In this document: piece by piece, positions 5,848 through 13,553 of the stretch
Layout: every line of letters starts with the position of its first letter
How positions within the stretch are numbered: position 1 is the stretch's first letter
NCBI GenBank assembly: GCA_964630875.1
Contig: CAZVXF010000030.1
Location: forward strand, 1 to 13,609
Source: DAIDHZ01 sp035480255
Lineage (GTDB): Bacteria; Chlamydiota; Chlamydiia; Chlamydiales; SM23-39
Reading direction: 5' to 3'
Length of the DNA: 13,609 nucleotides
Translations under genes and position numbers: made by a program
The notes under the pieces: model-generated
Told to the model about the DNA's origin: nothing
The model's database searches: none
The model's input: only the letters and a program-made list of their open reading frames with translations

Positions 5848-6999
5848 TCACTCGGTAAAGAATGACTTGATTTTTTCGACAAATGTCTTTTTATGAGGAT
5901 GGTTTTGTGGAACTTCTAGTTCTTCAAAAGAACGGAGGAGCTCTTTTTGTTTTTCTGTGAGCCGAATAGGTGTTTCTACCAGGATGCGCACGAGAAGGTC
6001 GCCGGAGCCTTGTCTATGAACGTTTGGGAATCCTTTTCCGCTGACGCGAAGAAGTTTGCCATTTTGTGTGCCTTCTGGAATTTGAATGCGGCAAGATTCC
6101 CCGAGAGGGGTAGGTACGACTTTTTTGCTGCCGAGAGCTGCTTCCGTAAATGTGATCGGCAATTGAATGTAAACATCATCGCCTTCACGTTCAAAAGCCT
6201 CGTGGGGTTCGATTTCGATGTCAACAAATAGATCTCCTGCTGGTGCATTCGAGATACCTGCATCACCATATCCGCTCATTTTGAGGCGCATTCCATTGTC
6301 AACGCCGGCTGGAATTTTGATCTTAATGCGCTGCTTTTCTTTCGCTCTTCCTTCGCCTGAGCAGGTGCGGCAAGGATCGATGATCGTTTGCCCAGTTCCT
6401 TTGCAGTTTGGGCATGTGCTAGACATACTAAAGAAGCCACGATTTTGATAGATTTGGCCGTTTCCTTTGCAAGCAGAGCAGGTTTTGACGCCGTTCTTCG
6501 TTTTAGACCCCGTCCCTTGGCAATCTTTGCAAGAAACAAAGTTATTGATCGCAATTTCTTTTTCTGTCCCTCGAGCCGCTTCTTCAAAAGTCACTTTGAC
6601 AGAGATTCGTTTGCTTGATCCTCTTCGGTTGTCTTGCTCTTCAGCTGCACCGCCGAAGCCTCCACCAAAAAAGGACTCAAATCCACCACCACCCCCACCA
6701 CCAAATGCGCCCATAAATGTGCGCAGCGCTTCTTCAGTAGAAGAGAATCCTCCTCCACCTGAACCGCCCACGCCAGCTCCTCTTAATCCGTCTTCTCCAT
6801 ATTGATCGTAAATGCGACGCTTACTGGTATCGCTAAGGACTTCATAGGCTTCAGAAACGCGTTTAAAAGTTTCTGCAGCTTTAGGATCATTTTGATTTCG
6901 ATCGGGATGACATTCAAGAGCCTTTTTTCGATAGGCTTTCTTGACTTCTTCAGGAGTGGCTTCTCGGGAGACACCGAGTGTGGCGTAGAAATCTGACAT
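5848..6999 (-). CDS. dnaJ: Chaperone DnaJ (Hsp40)
   Basis: A 383-residue full-length type I DnaJ, the co-chaperone that delivers unfolded clients to DnaK and stimulates its ATPase. The J domain occupies residues 1-70 with the catalytic HPD at 31-33. The Gly/Phe-rich region runs from about 74 to 118 with long glycine runs. The zinc-binding domain carries four CXXCXGXG repeats (Cys pairs 157/160, 174/177, 196/199 and 210/213). The two C-terminal client-binding beta-domains follow, with PAGVDNGMRL and PEGTQNGKLLRVSGKG. All key residues are intact. It starts 5 bp after the rpsU stop, so the two are co-transcribed. No CIRCE/HrcA operator is seen directly upstream. The same rpsU-dnaJ order is found in Chlamydia. 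Confidence 0.98.
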   Translation of the reverse strand: MSDFYATLGVSREATPEEVKKAYRKKALECHPDRNQNDPKAAETFKRVSEAYEVLSDTSKRRIYDQYGEDGLRGAGVGGSGGGGFSSTEEALRTFMGAFGGGGGGGFESFFGGGFGGAAEEQDNRRGSSKRISVKVTFEEAARGTEKEIAINNFVSCKDCQGTGSKTKNGVKTCSACKGNGQIYQNRGFFSMSSTCPNCKGTGQTIIDPCRTCSGEGRAKEKQRIKIKIPAGVDNGMRLKMSGYGDAGISNAPAGDLFVDIEIEPHEAFEREGDDVYIQLPITFTEAALGSKKVVPTPLGESCRIQIPEGTQNGKLLRVSGKGFPNVHRQGSGDLLVRILVETPIRLTEKQKELLRSFEELEVPQNHPHKKTFVEKIKSFFTE

Positions 7000-7004
7000 A
7001 ATTC

Positions 7005-7199
7005 TTAGTAGCCGCGGCGAGCAGCGATTTTGTTTCTTTTGACAGCAGCTTTAGATTTCAATCGACTTTTTACAGAAGGTTTATCATAAAAGCGATGTGC
7101 CTTTGCTGATTTCATAATTCCTTCTTTATCGAGTTTTTTCTTGAGAGCGCGAAGCGCTTTATCGATTGGTTCTCCCATACGGACTTTAACACTGGGCAT
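7005..7199 (-). CDS. rpsU: 30S ribosomal protein S21
   Basis: A 64-residue, strongly basic protein with the family signature: start MPSVKVRMGEPIDKALRALK, middle RFYDKPS, and an Arg/Lys-rich end (KSKAAVKRNKIAARRGY). S21 sits on the 30S platform and assists mRNA engagement during initiation. The ATG at 7199 has an AAGG about 9 bp upstream as ribosome binding site. A promoter is visible at 7231-7259. It is followed after 5 bp by dnaJ. Confidence 0.96.
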   Translation of the reverse strand: MPSVKVRMGEPIDKALRALKKKLDKEGIMKSAKAHRFYDKPSVKSRLKSKAAVKRNKIAARRGY

Positions 7200-7230
7200 T
7201 TCAGCTACCTTGGTTTGTTTTTAAAGCTCT

Positions 7231-7259
7231 ATCGTATCTCACAGATGGCTTTAGATCAA
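7231..7259 (-). promoter_or_regulatory. Candidate rpsU-dnaJ promoter
   Basis: On the minus strand TTGATC (-35, 7259-7254) and TACGAT (-10, 7236-7231) are exactly 17 bp apart. Each matches the sigma-70 consensus at 4 of 6 positions. The predicted start is about 25 bp before the rpsU ATG, leaving room for its AAGG ribosome binding site. Confidence 0.45.
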
Positions 7260-7319
7260 GTGATTTTACGCTATAGAAAGTCGATAACGTGATAGGAACT
7301 GTAGAGGAAAATAGGTCAT

Positions 7320-7811
7320 TTATCTCATAAAATTAAAAGAGCAATTGGCTTCCAAGACGGTCCTGGCCATTCTTTTTTCGATCAGCGCAGGATGAGGGGA
7401 ATAGAGTTTAGGAATGTTTTTTACTTTTTCTTCGGCTTGATGAGGGGAGAAAAGTTCTAAAGCATCGTCCGTAAGTACATAGATACCTCCCTGACGAGCA
7501 TCAACAAGGACGGCTCCTTCGACAAAAAAAGTTTTTAAACTACAAAATTCTATGTAGGGAATATTCCATGCGAAGGCGAGGGCTTTCCCGAAAGCTTGGC
7601 CTACTCGAACTCCGGTCAGGGAGCCTGGGCCTGATCCAACTGCAATCTGTTCTGGACGGAAGTCGTTCTCTTTAAGTAGGTTAGAAACTTCAAGAGCTAG
7701 TTGTTTTGAGAGCTGAGGCCCGCCAAAAAGCGGGATAGAGATGATCTGATCTCCGTTTGCAATGGCGATGCATGATTTTTCTGTCGATGTTTCTAAAAAG
7801 AGAGTTTTCAT
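7320..7811 (-). CDS. tsaB: tRNA threonylcarbamoyladenosine biosynthesis protein TsaB (short form)
   Basis: A 163-residue protein when started at the ATG at 7811, which gives the usual family N-terminus MKTLFLETSTEKSC; an in-frame ATG at 7829 would add six residues. The diagnostic motif GPGSLTGVRVGQAFGKALAF (61-80) is intact, as is VDARQGGIYVL (103-113). TsaB is the scaffold partner of TsaD/TsaE in making t6A37 of ANN-decoding tRNAs. It is an inactive ASKHA-fold relative of TsaD and lacks metal-binding histidines. It is much shorter than the E. coli protein (about 231 aa), with the second ASKHA lobe mostly missing. I believe chlamydial homologues are also short, so this is probably not a truncation. 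It is transcribed divergently from lon and lies 120 bp upstream of rpsU. Confidence 0.87.
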   Translation of the reverse strand: MKTLFLETSTEKSCIAIANGDQIISIPLFGGPQLSKQLALEVSNLLKENDFRPEQIAVGSGPGSLTGVRVGQAFGKALAFAWNIPYIEFCSLKTFFVEGAVLVDARQGGIYVLTDDALELFSPHQAEEKVKNIPKLYSPHPALIEKRMARTVLEANCSFNFMR

Positions 7812-7829
7812 GTGAGGACAGTATATCAT

Positions 7830-7858
7830 TTGATTGATTTTCTTTGGGCTGATAAAGT
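7830..7858 (+). promoter_or_regulatory. lon: Candidate lon promoter
   Basis: TTGATT (7830-7835) and TAAAGT (7853-7858) are separated by 17 bp, each matching the consensus at 4 of 6 positions. The predicted start near 7865 gives a short leader that contains the AGAGG at 7871-7875. This fits a lon start at 7881 and argues against the upstream GTG codons. Confidence 0.45.
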
Positions 7859-7870
7859 GGATAAAAAATT

Positions 7871-7875
7871 AGAGG
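7871..7875 (+). promoter_or_regulatory. Ribosome binding site deciding the lon start
   Basis: AGAGG lies 5 bp before the in-frame TTG at 7881. The in-frame GTG codons at 7812 and 7857 have no comparable site, and no ATG occurs until well inside the conserved LON domain. Confidence 0.6.
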
Positions 7876-7880
7876 TAGTT

Positions 7881-10346
7881 TTGTTTCCAGAAAATGATGA
7901 TGTCTTGTTGCCTGAAGATGAATCTCCAGAAGAGGTGAAAATAGAAAGCAAATCTTTAACGCATTTACAGTACCCAGATCAGTTATATATTCTTCCTCTC
8001 AATCGACGTCCTTTTTTCCCGGGAATGGCGGCTCCTGTCATCATTGAGCCTGGTGCCCACTATGAAGTTCTGAAAACAGTTTCCAAAACCGATCACAAAT
8101 GTTTGGGTCTTTTCTTAACAAAGGAAGAGGATGCAAATATTTATAAAATTGAAGCTAAAGACTTGTATAAAGTGGGTGTGGTAGCGCGTATATTGCGTAT
8201 TATTCCTATGGAACAGGGAGGTGCTCAGGTCATCCTCAACATGGAAAAGCGAGTCGTCTTAGACAAAGTCGTAAAAAGTAAAAGTTTGCTCGCGAAGGTA
8301 CATTACCAGGAAGATAAACCGGTTAAGCAATTATCGCGAGAAATTAAAGCCTACTCGATTAGCATCATTACGACGATTAAAGAACTTTTAAAACTCAATC
8401 CTCTTTTTAAAGAAGAGTTGCAGATTTTCTTAGGCCATTCAGATTTTACTGAGCCTGGCCGTCTTGCCGATTTTGCGGTGGCATTGACAACCGCAACAAG
8501 AAGTGAGCTTCAAGAAGTTCTAGAGACGTTTGACGTAGAAAAACGGATTGATAAAGCACTTGTTCTTTTGAAAAAGGAGCTCGATTTAAGCAAGCTACAG
8601 AGCACGATCAATCAGAGAATCGAAGCGACCATTTCGAAAAGTCAAAGAGAGTTTTTCTTAAGAGAACAGCTCAAGGCGATCAAGAGAGAACTCGGACTTG
8701 AGAAAGAAGACAAAGCAGTTGATGTTGAAAAATTTGAAGAGCGCCTTAAAGAGAGAACGGTTCCTGAAGATGTCATGAAAGTCATCCGCGAGGAGATGGA
8801 TAAACTCAACGTTTTAGAAGCGCAATCTGCTGAATATGGCGTGTGTCGCAACTATCTTGATTGGCTCACAATTGTCCCTTGGGGGATGAATAGCAAAGAA
8901 ACGCATGATTTGGGACGTGCTGATAAAATTTTAAAAGAAGATCATTATGGTCTCAAGGATATTAAAGAGAGAATTCTCGAGTTCATTAGCGTAGGCAAAT
9001 TAACAGGCGGTGTGAAGGGCAGCATCATTTGCTTAGTCGGGCCTCCAGGTGTTGGAAAAACAAGCATCGGAAAGAGTATTGCTCGCGCTTTGAATCGAAG
9101 TTTTTATCGCTTTTCTGTCGGTGGAATGCGCGATGAAGCGGAAATTAAGGGGCATCGCAGAACATACATTGGAGCAATGCCCGGAAAAATGATTCAGGCG
9201 CTCAAAAGCACGCAAACGATGAATCCTGTCATTATGTTAGATGAAGTGGATAAAATGGGTGCAAGTTTTCATGGAGATCCAGCATCGGCGCTTTTAGAAG
9301 TTTTGGATCCAGAGCAAAATAAGGACTTTTTAGATCACTACTTAGATGTGCGCTGTGATTTATCCAATGTTTTATTCATCGTTACGGCAAACATTTTAGA
9401 TACGATTCCAGATCCATTAAAAGATCGAATGGAAATATTGCGTCTTTCTGGATACATCCAGGTGGAAAAATTGGAGATTGCGAAAAAATATCTTCTCCCT
9501 AGAAATCGAAAGGCGATGGGATTAAAACAAAGTGATATTAGCTTTACCGATGGTGCGATCAATGCAATCATTAACGGCTATGCAAGAGAAGCAGGTGTCA
9601 GAACGCTCGAAAATAATATTAAAAAAATCTTAAGAAAAGTGGCGTATAAGCTTGTCAAAGCTAAGAAAAAAGAGAAGATCATTGTGAGTGACAATACGCT
9701 CTCAGATTATCTTGGAAAACCAATTTTTACAAGCGATCGATACTATGATGAAAATCCAATTGGTGTGGCAACAGGACTTGCTTGGACACAGCTAGGCGGT
9801 GCAACGCTTTACATAGAAGTTGTTAAATATCCTGCAGAAAAAACCGAATTTAAGCTCACAGGCCAGGCAGGCGATGTGATGAAAGAATCGGCGCAAATTG
9901 CATGGACTTTTGTCCAAAGCAATGTAGCCAAATTCGGAAATGGAATGCCGTTCTTTGAAAAATCGCAAATCCACGTTCATATTCCAGAAGGAGCAACTCC
10001 AAAAGATGGCCCGTCTGCTGGGATTACAATGGCGACAGCATTACTGTCGCTTCTATTAAACCAGCCGATTCGGAAAAATCTTGGAATGACGGGTGAATTA
10101 ACTCTCACAGGCCGTGTTCTCCCCATTGGTGGGTTGAAAGAAAAATTAATTGCCGCTCGAAGATCAAAGCTCGAAGTATTGATTTTCCCAAAAGAAAATC
10201 TACGAGATTACGATGAATTGCCAGCCTATTTGAAAAAGGGGCTTGAAGTCCATTTTGTCGAAACCTACGATGAAGTTTATACAATAGCGTTTAAGCATGC
10301 TGGAAACAAAACTGGTAAAGCCCGGAAATCTAGTCGCAAAAGTTGA
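7881..10346 (+). CDS. lon: ATP-dependent protease La (Lon)
   Basis: An 821-residue protein if started at the TTG at 7881, close to the roughly 819 residues I recall for Chlamydia Lon; the open frame reaches back to a GTG at 7812 (844 aa). Lon is the cytosolic AAA+ protease that degrades misfolded and some regulatory proteins. The N-terminal substrate-binding domain begins at about residue 30 (YILPLNRRPFFPGM). A coiled-coil stretch follows (about 215-300). The AAA module has Walker A GPPGVGKT (387-394) and Walker B VIMLDEVDK (D454, E455). The C-terminal protease domain has the catalytic dyad S712 (PKDGPSAG) and K755 (GGLKEK), with the 43-residue spacing seen in E. coli. All catalytic residues are present. 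The Lys/Ser-rich C-terminus overlaps the next gene by 50 bp. Confidence 0.97.
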   Translation: MFPENDDVLLPEDESPEEVKIESKSLTHLQYPDQLYILPLNRRPFFPGMAAPVIIEPGAHYEVLKTVSKTDHKCLGLFLTKEEDANIYKIEAKDLYKVGVVARILRIIPMEQGGAQVILNMEKRVVLDKVVKSKSLLAKVHYQEDKPVKQLSREIKAYSISIITTIKELLKLNPLFKEELQIFLGHSDFTEPGRLADFAVALTTATRSELQEVLETFDVEKRIDKALVLLKKELDLSKLQSTINQRIEATISKSQREFFLREQLKAIKRELGLEKEDKAVDVEKFEERLKERTVPEDVMKVIREEMDKLNVLEAQSAEYGVCRNYLDWLTIVPWGMNSKETHDLGRADKILKEDHYGLKDIKERILEFISVGKLTGGVKGSIICLVGPPGVGKTSIGKSIARALNRSFYRFSVGGMRDEAEIKGHRRTYIGAMPGKMIQALKSTQTMNPVIMLDEVDKMGASFHGDPASALLEVLDPEQNKDFLDHYLDVRCDLSNVLFIVTANILDTIPDPLKDRMEILRLSGYIQVEKLEIAKKYLLPRNRKAMGLKQSDISFTDGAINAIINGYAREAGVRTLENNIKKILRKVAYKLVKAKKKEKIIVSDNTLSDYLGKPIFTSDRYYDENPIGVATGLAWTQLGGATLYIEVVKYPAEKTEFKLTGQAGDVMKESAQIAWTFVQSNVAKFGNGMPFFEKSQIHVHIPEGATPKDGPSAGITMATALLSLLLNQPIRKNLGMTGELTLTGRVLPIGGLKEKLIAARRSKLEVLIFPKENLRDYDELPAYLKKGLEVHFVETYDEVYTIAFKHAGNKTGKARKSSRKS

Positions 10347-10776
10347 AGCCTTGCGTAGAGAGGGAAAGACAATTGCTACCTTGAATGGGTCCTTTGATCT
10401 TTTGCATGCAGGACATTTATACATCCTGCGAGAAGCAAAGAAACAGGCGGATGTGCTCATCGTGGCGCTGAATTCCGATGCATCCATTCAAAAATATAAA
10501 AGTCCTGATCGACCAATCATTACTTTACAATATCGTCTAGAAATGATGGCTGCAATCGAATATGTCGATATTGTCACATGGTTTGAGGAAACAGATCCGT
10601 GTCAAATTCTCTTGCAAATTCGTCCTGATGTGCATGTGAATGGTGCTGAATATGGAGATCGTTGTATTGAAGCAGATACTGTCCGATCTTTTGGAGGAAG
10701 AATTCATTTAGTCGATCGAATTCCAACGCTTTCTACTTCATCAATCATTCAAAAGATTCAGGGCCTATGCGTTTAA
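10297..10776 (+). CDS. rfaE2: RfaE2/HldE-type nucleotidyltransferase (heptose-1-phosphate adenylyltransferase-like)
   Basis: A 159-residue cytidylyltransferase-fold protein matching the C-terminal half of HldE/RfaE. Its nucleotide-binding motif is NGSFDLLHAGHL (29-40, with HXGH). Later come NSDASIQKYKSPDRPI, a helix EMMAAIEYVD, IRPDVHVNGAEY, EADTVRSFGGRI and STSSIIQKI, all in family order. HldE enzymes activate heptose-1-phosphate with ATP to ADP-heptose for LPS core. The usual KGGDY motif reads NGAEY here. Chlamydial LPS as known in Chlamydia lacks heptose, so the true substrate may be another sugar or polyol phosphate. The ATG at 10297 overlaps lon by 50 bp; the resulting 28-residue lead-in before the motif fits the family. 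No separate kinase domain is present. The stop overlaps the rhomboid gene by 10 bp. Confidence 0.78.
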   Translation: MLETKLVKPGNLVAKVEALRREGKTIATLNGSFDLLHAGHLYILREAKKQADVLIVALNSDASIQKYKSPDRPIITLQYRLEMMAAIEYVDIVTWFEETDPCQILLQIRPDVHVNGAEYGDRCIEADTVRSFGGRIHLVDRIPTLSTSSIIQKIQGLCV

Positions 10777-11774
10777 TTGGACATGTTGATCACGAAGATG
10801 ATGCCTTTAGAATCACAGAATTTTTAAGACGAAAGGGAATTGATGCAAGTAGCGAAGGAATATTTGATACAAATACTGGCGCTGTGAATTATCAAATTTG
10901 GGCACATGATGAAGATCGGTTAGATGAGGCCCGAAAAGACTTAGAGAAATTTAAAAAAAATCCAGGTCGACTGGAATATGAAATTCCTTCAATTGAAGAA
11001 GAAACTGTAATCAGTGCTGAAGATGTGAGAAAACCTTCCTCACCTTTTACTGTATTCATCATTGCGCTTTGCGTTTTTATCTATTTGCTTAATTTCATGG
11101 AAGAGTTGCAAAACAAGGATATGCTCTTTACATCAGTACAAAAGTCTCTTTTTTTTGATTTTCCTCCACAATTGGAGAAGGCTCAATCGATGAAAGAAGT
11201 AGAAGAGTTCCCCGTCTGGTCTGGTTTTTATCATTGGATCGTTGCAAAAATTAAGGGACAAGAAATCGTGAATGCACCTCTTTTTATTACAATTCGTGAA
11301 GGGGAGTTTTGGCGCTTAGTCACGCCAGCTATTCTGCATACGAATTGGCTTCACATTTTATTCAATATGTTGTGGGTATGGATCTTAAGTCGTATGGTTG
11401 AGTTCAGAATCGGGATGTTTAAGTTGCTGATTCTCTCATTTGTTGTCGCTTCTGGATCGAATCTCGCGCAATATTTGATGGGTGGGCCGTTCTTTTTAGG
11501 CTACTCAGGGGTGGTCATGGGACTTGCAGGTTTTATTTGGATGCGAGAAAAAGTTGCGCCTTGGGAAGGCTATCCTATGCCGAAATCTACGTTTTTATTT
11601 TTAATCATTTATGTGTTTGGCATGTTTCTTGTTCAGTTCGCAGCCTTTTTCTTACAGTTGTTCACAAATATTCAATTCACTCCAATCATTGCAAATACAG
11701 CGCACATTGTTGGTGCAGTCATTGGCGCATTGCTCGGTAGGCTCTCGTTTTTTTCACACAAGGTGAGACAATGA
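10767..11774 (+). CDS. Rhomboid family intramembrane serine protease (GlpG-like)
   Basis: A 335-residue membrane protease. Residues 1-75 form a soluble N-terminal domain resembling that of GlpG. The first membrane segment is about 92-110 (TVFIIALCVFIYLLNF). A long insert follows (about 111-180) before WRLVTPAILHTNWLHILFN, which contains the HXXXN motif (H196, N200) lining the active site. The serine lies in GYSGVVMGL (S247) and the partner histidine in NTAHIVGAVIGALLG (H313), so the catalytic dyad is intact. About six membrane helices are predicted, the basic rhomboid core. Such enzymes cut single-pass membrane proteins within the bilayer; the substrate here is unknown. It has AGGG just before its ATG, overlaps the previous gene by 10 bp and the next by 4 bp (ATGA), so it belongs to the lon-xerC unit. 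I recall a hypothetical gene at this place in Chlamydia. Confidence 0.92.
   Translation: MRLIGHVDHEDDAFRITEFLRRKGIDASSEGIFDTNTGAVNYQIWAHDEDRLDEARKDLEKFKKNPGRLEYEIPSIEEETVISAEDVRKPSSPFTVFIIALCVFIYLLNFMEELQNKDMLFTSVQKSLFFDFPPQLEKAQSMKEVEEFPVWSGFYHWIVAKIKGQEIVNAPLFITIREGEFWRLVTPAILHTNWLHILFNMLWVWILSRMVEFRIGMFKLLILSFVVASGSNLAQYLMGGPFFLGYSGVVMGLAGFIWMREKVAPWEGYPMPKSTFLFLIIYVFGMFLVQFAAFFLQLFTNIQFTPIIANTAHIVGAVIGALLGRLSFFSHKVRQ
11760..11766 (+). promoter_or_regulatory. Strong ribosome binding site of rnz inside the rhomboid gene
   Basis: AAGGTGA stands 4 bp before the ATG at 11771, within the last codons of the rhomboid gene. It is the best Shine-Dalgarno in this operon and fixes the rnz start despite the ATGA overlap. 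Confidence 0.65.
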
Positions 11775-12676
11775 CGGTACGAGATCTCGTGATTTTGGGT
11801 TGCTCAAGTCAGCAACCAACGCGTTTCAGAAATCATGGCGCCTATTTGCTTCGCTGGAATGATGAAGGACTTCTTTTTGATCCAGGTGAGGGGACGCAGC
11901 GGCAATTTATTTTTGCCGACATACCACCTCCCGTTGTGACAAGGATGTTCATTAGCCATTTTCATGGCGATCATTGTTTAGGCCTAGGATCTATGCTCAT
12001 GCGACTCAACCTTGATAAAGTGAAGCATCCGATTCATTGCTATTATCCAGCGAGTGGGAAAAAATATTTCGATCGTTTACGACATTGCTGTATTTATCGT
12101 GAAAACATCGAAGTGATCGAGCATCCAGTAAGCGAGGAAGGCGTTGTCGAAGATGATGGCAAATTTCGCATTGAAGCAGCCTTTTTAGATCACGGAGTTG
12201 AAAATATAGGCTGGAGGGTCACAGAACCTGATACTCTGAAATTTGATAAAGAAGCATTAAAACAAGCAGGGATTGCGGGGCCGATGGTTCGCGAGCTTGA
12301 AAAGTCAGGGAAAATCTGCGTGGATGATCGTTGGGTATTGCTGGATGAGGTGAGTACAGTGCGCAAGGGGGATAGCTTTGCATATGTCATTGATACTCGA
12401 CCCTGTCCTGCGGCGTATACCCTTGCAAAAGATGCTAAAATGCTTCTTTGTGAAAGCACGTATGGAGAAACTGAAAAAGAGATCGCGGCAGAATATATGC
12501 ATATGACTGCAAAACAAGCGGCGCACATTGCAAAAGAATCGAATGCACAAATTCTTGTACTCACTCATTTTTCAGCGCGCTATCGTGATCCCGAAGAGCT
12601 CGGCAATGAAGCGCGCACCATCTTTCCAAACACGTTCGTTGCAGAAGATTTTAAACGGATCGCTTTTCCCAAATGA
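11771..12676 (+). CDS. rnz: Ribonuclease Z (tRNA 3'-processing endonuclease)
   Basis: A 301-residue metallo-beta-lactamase fold enzyme, the normal length of short-form RNase Z. It cuts the 3' trailer of tRNA precursors. The metal-binding signature HFHGDH (H63, H65, D67, H68) is intact. GEGTQRQ (39-45), the conserved family motif near the N-terminus, is present. Further metal ligands are expected at H140 (FLDHGV), D209 (VIDTRP) and the histidine of VLTHFSARY near residue 260. The region between about 195 and 215 includes the WVLLDEVSTVRKGDSFAYVIDTR stretch typical of the family. The start ATG overlaps the rhomboid stop, and the stop overlaps the xerC start (both ATGA), so its expression is translationally coupled on both sides. 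Arylsulfatase-like annotation of such proteins is a known misnomer. Confidence 0.95.
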   Translation: MTVRDLVILGCSSQQPTRFRNHGAYLLRWNDEGLLFDPGEGTQRQFIFADIPPPVVTRMFISHFHGDHCLGLGSMLMRLNLDKVKHPIHCYYPASGKKYFDRLRHCCIYRENIEVIEHPVSEEGVVEDDGKFRIEAAFLDHGVENIGWRVTEPDTLKFDKEALKQAGIAGPMVRELEKSGKICVDDRWVLLDEVSTVRKGDSFAYVIDTRPCPAAYTLAKDAKMLLCESTYGETEKEIAAEYMHMTAKQAAHIAKESNAQILVLTHFSARYRDPEELGNEARTIFPNTFVAEDFKRIAFPK

Positions 12677-13518
12677 TCGACAAATTTTTAAAATACTTAG
12701 AGGTTGTAAAAAACGTCTCTCCGCATACATTACGGGCGTATACAAGCGATCTGCATCGATTTGCTGAGTTTGTTGCAGTTGATCCAACTACCGTCACAAA
12801 AAGAGATGTGCGACGCTTCCTTGCAACACTACAGAAAAAAACAATCCTTCGCACTCTATCGGCCTTACGTAGCCTCTACAAATATGCAATCAGGGAAAAA
12901 CTGATTCAAGAAAGTCCTCTGGAAGAGATTGAAAGTCCTAAAAGAGAAAAAAAACTTCCTATATCAATCACTTATGCACAAGTCGAACATCTCCTGAATC
13001 AACCCGATTTATCGAATTATTTAGGATTTAGAGATCGCGTCATTATGGAGCTCTTCTACAGTTCAGGTTTACGCCTCAGCGAACTGACTGGACTGAATCG
13101 CAAAGATTTTGTTCGGAGTGCGGGAATTCTAAATATTTACGGAAAAGGAAAAAAACAGAGGCAAACACCAATTACTGATCATGCAGCGCAATGGCTCATA
13201 CGCTATTTAGAACACCCAGAGCGAGAAGAAAAAGATCAAGAGGCGATCTTCCTCAATAAATGGGGCACTCGATTAAATTCTCGATCTGTGGATCGCAATT
13301 TTTCTGCGTATATGCGTCAAAGCGGGCTGTCAGAAAGAATTACTCCGCATACAATTCGTCATACCATTGCGACGCATTGGTTAGAAAATGGAATGGATCT
13401 AAAAACGATTCAGTTACTGTTAGGCCACGCTTCGCTTGCAACGACGACAATCTATACTCACGTCTCAACTAAACTCAAGCGAGAAGTCTATGATAAAACG
13501 CATCCGCGCGCGCTATAA
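12673..13518 (+). CDS. xerC: Tyrosine recombinase XerC
   Basis: A 281-residue tyrosine recombinase that, with XerD at dif, resolves chromosome dimers. The N-terminal SAM-like domain (1-75) has NVSPHTLRAYTSDLHRF and LSALRSLYKYA. The catalytic domain carries R134 (SGLRLSEL), K158 (GKGKKQR), H226 and R229 (PHTIRH), H252 (LLGHAS) and the nucleophile Y261 (TTIYTHVS). All six active-site residues are present. The protein is about 15-20 residues shorter than E. coli XerC (298), mainly through a shorter link between FLATLQ and LSALRS in the N-terminal domain. It starts within the rnz stop (ATGA) with no Shine-Dalgarno of its own, so translation depends on rnz. As the resident housekeeping recombinase in conserved context it is not evidence of a mobile element. 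It ends 36 bp before rnpB, which runs the other way. Confidence 0.94.
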   Translation: MIDKFLKYLEVVKNVSPHTLRAYTSDLHRFAEFVAVDPTTVTKRDVRRFLATLQKKTILRTLSALRSLYKYAIREKLIQESPLEEIESPKREKKLPISITYAQVEHLLNQPDLSNYLGFRDRVIMELFYSSGLRLSELTGLNRKDFVRSAGILNIYGKGKKQRQTPITDHAAQWLIRYLEHPEREEKDQEAIFLNKWGTRLNSRSVDRNFSAYMRQSGLSERITPHTIRHTIATHWLENGMDLKTIQLLLGHASLATTTIYTHVSTKLKREVYDKTHPRAL

Positions 13519-13547
13519 TCAAAAAGATCATATCTCCGTTGTGGGAT

Positions 13548-13553
13548 AAAAAA
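13548..13553 (-). terminator. T-run at the 3' end of rnpB
   Basis: On the minus strand six T directly follow TCCTTCCTCA of the RNase P RNA. The TCCTTCCTC probably pairs with the unseen 5' end (helix P1), which would make the P1 stem plus T-run the transcription terminator. Confidence 0.5.

Noticed and set aside
6467..6805. Pro-rich 112-aa plus-strand ORF
   Set aside because: It is the antisense reading of the Gly-rich region of dnaJ (Gly codons read as Pro), not a gene.
7200..7319. A CIRCE-type heat-shock operator before rpsU-dnaJ
   Set aside because: No TTAGCACTC...GAGTGCTAA inverted repeat is visible in the region.
12673..13518. Integrase of a genomic island or phage
   Set aside because: The sequence and its place after rnz fit the resident XerC of Chlamydiae. 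No attachment repeats or phage genes are present nearby.
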